NCBI RefSeq assembly: GCF_026626665.1 | Contig: NZ_JAPNKE010000002.1 | Coordinates: 8,452,001-8,516,000 of the forward strand | Direction of reading: 5' to 3' | Length of the DNA stretch: 64,000 bases | Source of the DNA: Nannocystis pusilla | Lineage (GTDB): Bacteria > Myxococcota_A > Polyangia > Nannocystales > Nannocystaceae | In this document: positions 60,571 through 64,000 of the stretch, in pieces | How positions within the stretch are numbered: position 1 is the first letter of the stretch | Layout of the letters: each line of letters opens with the position of its first letter | Made by a program: the position numbers and the translations under genes | The notes under the pieces: generated by a model | What the model saw: only the letters and a program-made list of their open reading frames with translations | Databases searched by the model: none | Told to the model about the DNA's origin: nothing

Positions 60571-60785
60571 GGCGACAAGCTAGCAGAGAAACCCTGCGCG
60601 CGGAAAAGACGAGAGGCGCACTAACGTCCATGGCCTTTGGGACATATTAGGCCGCCAGCGCGCGGCGCGGCCGCTTGCCGCCCGGTTCGCGGGGTTGCTA
60701 TCGTTTTACGAGCCGTGGGGAAGTCGGGGAGAGCAGGCGCGTCGTGGAGCCGGGGGGCCGGGGGCTCCCGCGCAGGTGAAGGCAC

Positions 60786-62009
60786 ATGGCCCGGCAGAAC
60801 CTGCTGATCGTCGACGCCGACGCCCGGACCCGGCGGGTGCTCGAGGTCAGCCTCCGCAAGGCGGGCTACAGCATCACGGCGGCCGAGAACATGCAGCAGG
60901 CGCTGCAGTTCCTCGATCTCACCGACCCCGAGCTGATCGTGTCGGATACGCGGCTACCCGACGGCAGCGGCTTCGAGTTCTGCCGGATCGTCAAGAGCCA
61001 CGCGAAGTGGGGCCAGATCCCCTTCATCTTCCTGACCTCGGCCACCGAGCTGGAAGACAAGGTTCACGGGCTCGAGCTCGGCGTCGACGACTACCTGACC
61101 CGGCCGATCTACGTCAAAGAGATCATGGTCCGCGTGAAGATGCTGCTGCAACGAAAGCAGCAGGAGCGGATCGGCAAGAAGGACGCGCGCACCAAGTTCA
61201 GCGGGCAGCTCGCCGACATGGCGATCGTGGACTTGATGCAGACGATCGAGATCTCCCGCAAGAGCGGGACGATCGAGTTCGAGACGGACCTGGGCCCGGC
61301 GGCGGTGTGGTTCCGCGACGGACGGCTCATCGACGCGGAGATGGGGCGCCTGCAGGCCGACGCGGCCGTGTTCCGCCTGCTCGGCCTCAGCGACGGGCGC
61401 TTCGAGGTCGAGTTCAAGTCGATCAGCCGGGTGCCGACGATCGAAGAGTCGACGCAGAGCCTGCTGATGGAAGGGATGCGCCGGGTCGACGAGTGGGGCC
61501 GCCTGCTCGAGGGCCTGCCGCCGCTGGACCACGTCCTCATCATCGACGCCAACATGGCGGTGAAGTCGGACCCGAAGCTGACGCCGAAGCAGCAGACGAT
61601 CCTGCGCCGCTTCAACGCGAAGCGCACGATCATCCAGGCGATCGACGACTCGGGCCTCGACGACCTCGAGGCGCTCGAGTACGTCAGCGAGCTCTACTTC
61701 AAGGGGTTGCTGCTCGAGCCGGGCGAGTCGTCGCTGGAAGAGCGGTCGCAGGAGACGCCCGTCGAGGGGAACCTCGAGCTGTGGGATCTGCACAGGGCGA
61801 CCTCGAGGGCGATCCAGATCCCGCCGTCGCTGGAGGCGGCGCCTCCCGAGGCGGTCGCCGATCTGCCGCCGCTGCCGAATTATCCCCAGCCGTTCCCGGG
61901 GGCGAGCGGGGCGGAGCACGACGATGTGCTGGTCGGCGGAATTCTGACGAGTCTCACGGGCCAGGTGACTCGCCAGACGAGGGGGGCGTGGGTCATCCTG
62001 ATCGCGTGA
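60786..62009 (+). CDS. Response regulator receiver with DUF4388 domain
   Basis: 407 aa as read. The receiver domain starts MARQNLLIVDADARTRRVLEVSLRKAGY, with acidic residues DAD, the phospho-acceptor Asp in LIVSDTRLPDGSGFEF and the lysine-proximal segment IFLTSATELEDKVHGLELGVDDYLTRPI (here TRP in place of KP). A DUF4388 domain follows (KFSGQLADMAIVDLMQTIEISRKSGTIEFETDLGPAAVWFRDGRLIDAEMGRLQADAA). The stop overlaps a GTG start of the next frame, but six G residues at 61981-61986 make it likely that both frames are one 748-aa protein split by a missing G. Confidence 0.85.
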   Translation: MARQNLLIVDADARTRRVLEVSLRKAGYSITAAENMQQALQFLDLTDPELIVSDTRLPDGSGFEFCRIVKSHAKWGQIPFIFLTSATELEDKVHGLELGVDDYLTRPIYVKEIMVRVKMLLQRKQQERIGKKDARTKFSGQLADMAIVDLMQTIEISRKSGTIEFETDLGPAAVWFRDGRLIDAEMGRLQADAAVFRLLGLSDGRFEVEFKSISRVPTIEESTQSLLMEGMRRVDEWGRLLEGLPPLDHVLIIDANMAVKSDPKLTPKQQTILRRFNAKRTIIQAIDDSGLDDLEALEYVSELYFKGLLLEPGESSLEERSQETPVEGNLELWDLHRATSRAIQIPPSLEAAPPEAVADLPPLPNYPQPFPGASGAEHDDVLVGGILTSLTGQVTRQTRGAWVILIA

Positions 62010-63031
62010 CCGATCGCCTGGGCCCGTTCACGATCGCGTCGCCGATGGGAGCGCCGAGCGCGGAGGCCGTCGGCGAGCTGGTGATGCCGCGCGACGTGCC
62101 GGCGCCGCGGGCACGGCCGTCGTCGTCGGTGATCGTGCGTCGGCGTGAACACAGCGGGGCGATCCCGACGGTGGGCGCGCTCGAGTCGTCGCTCAGCGGA
62201 AATCAGCCGCTGCTGTCGGACAGCGCGGCCGACCTGGGTCGCCTCAACGATCTGGTGGCGCAGACGCTGGCGATGAACTCGGGGGTGAACCCGGCGCCGG
62301 CGCCGTCGCAGCTGTCGGCGGCGAGCTTCGCGGTGGCGGCCGAAGAGGTGCCGCGCAGGCGCTCGCTGTGGCCGTGGGGGCTGATGGCGGTGGGGACGGC
62401 GGCGGCGATGGCGGCGCTGTTGTGGCGGCCGACTGCTGCGGATGTCCCAAGGGACAGGCCAGTCCAGGCGGTGGCGGGCAAGCCGGCGCCGCCGGAGCCG
62501 ATGGCGGCGAGCGAACCGGGGGCCCCGGCGAAGGCGGAGCCGCTGAAGGCGGAGCCGACGAAGACGGAGCCGCCGGCCCAGGTGACGCCGCCAGCGCCCG
62601 AGCCGCCGGTGCCGACGAAGGCGGAGACGCCGCCGGAGCCGCCGTCGGCGATCACGCCGGAGCAGCAGGCGAAGCTCGAGCAGGCGCAGAAGCAGTACAA
62701 GAACGGCAAGGCGAAGGACGCCGAGGCGACGCTGGTCGAGCTGGTGACGGAGGCGCCGCGTTACGCGGAGGCGCAGGCGCTGCTGGCCAACGCGCGGCTC
62801 GATCAGGGCAAGTTCGCGGAGGCCCTGCCGGCGGCCAAGGCCGCGGTCGAGGCCGATGCGGACCTGGCCGACGCGCAGCTGGCCCTCGGGGTGATCGCGG
62901 AGGAGCTCGGCGAGGTCGCTACCGCGGTCCACGCATACGAGCGCTACCTTGAACTGGACCCCAAGGCGCGCTACGCCACCACGGTCCGCGCGCAGTTGCG
63001 CTCTCTCCAGCGCAAGCTCCCTGCGCCGTGA
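62006..63031 (+). CDS. Membrane TPR protein, probably the C-terminal part of the preceding response regulator
   Basis: 341 aa from GTG 62006, if separate. A low-complexity N-terminal region (TDRLGPFTIASPMGAPSAEAVG) leads to one transmembrane helix (SLWPWGLMAVGTAAAMAALLW), a Pro/Glu/Lys-rich linker (AKAEPLKAEPTKTEPPAQVTPPAP) and a TPR-like domain (KQYKNGKAKDAEATLVELVTEAPRYAEAQALLANARLDQGKFAEALPAAKAAVEADADLADAQLALGVIAEELG). With one base added at 61981-61986, the preceding frame runs on through GGVGHPDRVTDRLGPF. A palindrome copy at 62443-62462 is read through in frame as DVPRDR. Confidence 0.75.
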   Translation: MTDRLGPFTIASPMGAPSAEAVGELVMPRDVPAPRARPSSSVIVRRREHSGAIPTVGALESSLSGNQPLLSDSAADLGRLNDLVAQTLAMNSGVNPAPAPSQLSAASFAVAAEEVPRRRSLWPWGLMAVGTAAAMAALLWRPTAADVPRDRPVQAVAGKPAPPEPMAASEPGAPAKAEPLKAEPTKTEPPAQVTPPAPEPPVPTKAETPPEPPSAITPEQQAKLEQAQKQYKNGKAKDAEATLVELVTEAPRYAEAQALLANARLDQGKFAEALPAAKAAVEADADLADAQLALGVIAEELGEVATAVHAYERYLELDPKARYATTVRAQLRSLQRKLPAP

Positions 63032-63043
63032 CCGACCTGGTCG

Positions 63044-64000
63044 ATGGCCGCTCCTCGCATCCTCGCGCTCGAATCGTCGTGTGACGAGACGGCCTGCGCC
63101 GTGGTCGAGGGGTTGTTCGTGCGCGCGAGCGTGGTGGCGTCGCAGGTCGAGCTGCACGCGCAGTTCGGCGGCGTGGTGCCGAAGCTGGCGAGTCGGCATC
63201 ACCTGACCGCGGCGGTGCCGGTGGTCCGCGAGGCGCTGGCGCGCGCGGGGGTCGGCTTCGAGTGGTTCGACGCGATCGGGGTGACCGAGGGCCCGGGGCT
63301 GGTCGGCGCGCTGCTGGTGGCGGTGCAGCTGGCTCGTGGCCTGTCCCTTGCGACAGGTCTGCCGCTGGTCGGGGTGCATCACATGGAAGGTCACCTGGTG
63401 TCGCCGTTCCTCGGCGACGCCGACTCGCCGCCCGCCGAGTTCGCGCCGCACCTGGCGCTGTCGGTGTCGGGCGGGCACAGCGAGCTGGTCCACGTGCAGG
63501 CGCTGGGGCGCTACGAGGTGCTGGGCAGCACCCGCGACGACGCGGCCGGCGAGGCGTTCGACAAGGCGGCGAAGCTGCTCGGGCTCGGTTACCCGGGCGG
63601 GCCGGTGATCGATCGCCTGGCGGCCGAGGGCGATCCGAACGCGGTGCCGTTCCCGCGGGCGATGCTGGGGTCGCGCGAGAACCTCGAGTTCTCGTTCTCG
63701 GGGCTCAAGACGGCGGTCGCGGTGTACGTCGACCAACACGGGCAGCCGTCGTCGCGGCAGGCGCTGGCCGACGTGTGCGCGTCGTTCCAGGCGGCCGTGG
63801 TGTCGGTGCTGGTGGCGAAGCTCCGCGTGGCACGACGACGCGTGGGGACGTCGCTGGTGACGATCGTCGGCGGGGTGTCGGCGAACAGCGGGCTGCGAGC
63901 GGCGCTCGCGGAGGCAGCCGCGCGCGACGGCTTCACGCTGCGCGCGCCGCCGCTGCGCTACTGCGGCGACAACGCGGCGATGATCGGCGGAGCGGCGGCG
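63044..64000 (+). CDS. tsaD: tRNA N6-threonylcarbamoyladenosine synthesis protein TsaD, cut by window end
   Basis: 319 codons are visible. It starts RILALESSCDETACAVVEG, the family N-terminus, then HAQFGGVVPKLASRHH, GPGLVGALLVAVQLARGL, the metal-binding HHMEGH, ALSVSGGHSELVHV, DDAAGEAFDKAAKLLGLGYPGGPVID, FSFSGLKTAV and VGGVSANSGLR... LRYCGDNAAMIGGA. The last 15-25 residues lie outside the window. With TsaB and TsaE it forms t6A37 on ANN-decoding tRNAs. A palindrome copy (63339-63358) lies in the LSLATGL segment at normal length. Confidence 0.96.
   Translation, partial: MAAPRILALESSCDETACAVVEGLFVRASVVASQVELHAQFGGVVPKLASRHHLTAAVPVVREALARAGVGFEWFDAIGVTEGPGLVGALLVAVQLARGLSLATGLPLVGVHHMEGHLVSPFLGDADSPPAEFAPHLALSVSGGHSELVHVQALGRYEVLGSTRDDAAGEAFDKAAKLLGLGYPGGPVIDRLAAEGDPNAVPFPRAMLGSRENLEFSFSGLKTAVAVYVDQHGQPSSRQALADVCASFQAAVVSVLVAKLRVARRRVGTSLVTIVGGVSANSGLRAALAEAAARDGFTLRAPPLRYCGDNAAMIGGAAA

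Overview
This window looks like a chromosomal segment of a high-GC myxobacterium, most likely Nannocystineae (Nannocystis/Plesiocystis type). The reasons are the strongly GC-rich codon use, lipoproteins with long Thr/Asp/Gly/Ser-rich linkers behind the lipobox, a CarD/CdnL regulator, a lysine-rich H1-like protein, a PEGA-type Ser/Thr kinase, and FHA-DUF4388 and receiver-DUF4388 proteins. The family-level placement is inference.

Layout. 1-14.8 kb: a large TPR protein cut by the window edge, three tRNA-Ser genes (UGA, CGA, GGA) and the small SRP RNA, a thioredoxin-domain DUF255 protein, glyoxalase II, glycine/tyrosine-rich surface proteins, an FHA-DUF4388 protein, and a minus-strand operon of Ser/Thr kinase, TPR membrane protein, class III aminotransferase and TlpA-like lipoprotein. 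14.8-34 kb: mostly housekeeping and metabolic genes (ribbon-helix-helix protein, TAT-exported phosphoesterase, thiolase, thiE, cydAB, uvrB, XRE regulator, trmB, transaldolase/FSA, DUF72, H1-like protein, pepA). 34-42 kb: carD, a tandem repeat array, and a minus-strand group of porin, FMN_bind-like protein, propeller-like lipoprotein and NosR/FixG-type polyferredoxin, which may form an electron-transfer unit. 42-64 kb: the replication-origin region, with gyrB, recF, a 57-aa membrane protein, dnaN and dnaA on the minus strand. On the plus strand lie rpmH, rnpA, yidD, yidC, jag and mnmE, then bioF (minus) and rsmG, then a 2.1-kb gene-poor stretch with five parS sites. A rhomboid protease, a receiver-DUF4388(-TPR) protein and the start of tsaD close the window. 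The usual mnmG and parAB genes are missing from their standard places.

Two signals run through the whole window. First, about fifty copies of a short imperfect palindrome (core TGTCC-N4-GGACA with AC(A/C) and (T/G)GT flanks) sit between and inside genes. Some copies form the end or start of a reading frame, some look like terminators, and some lie in conserved genes at normal protein length. Second, at least eleven genes, several of them essential (gyrB, dnaN, recF, yidC, pepA), plus one tRNA, are each interrupted by a one-base indel, nearly always one missing base in a short homopolymer. I read these as sequencing or assembly errors and annotate each gene over its full span.
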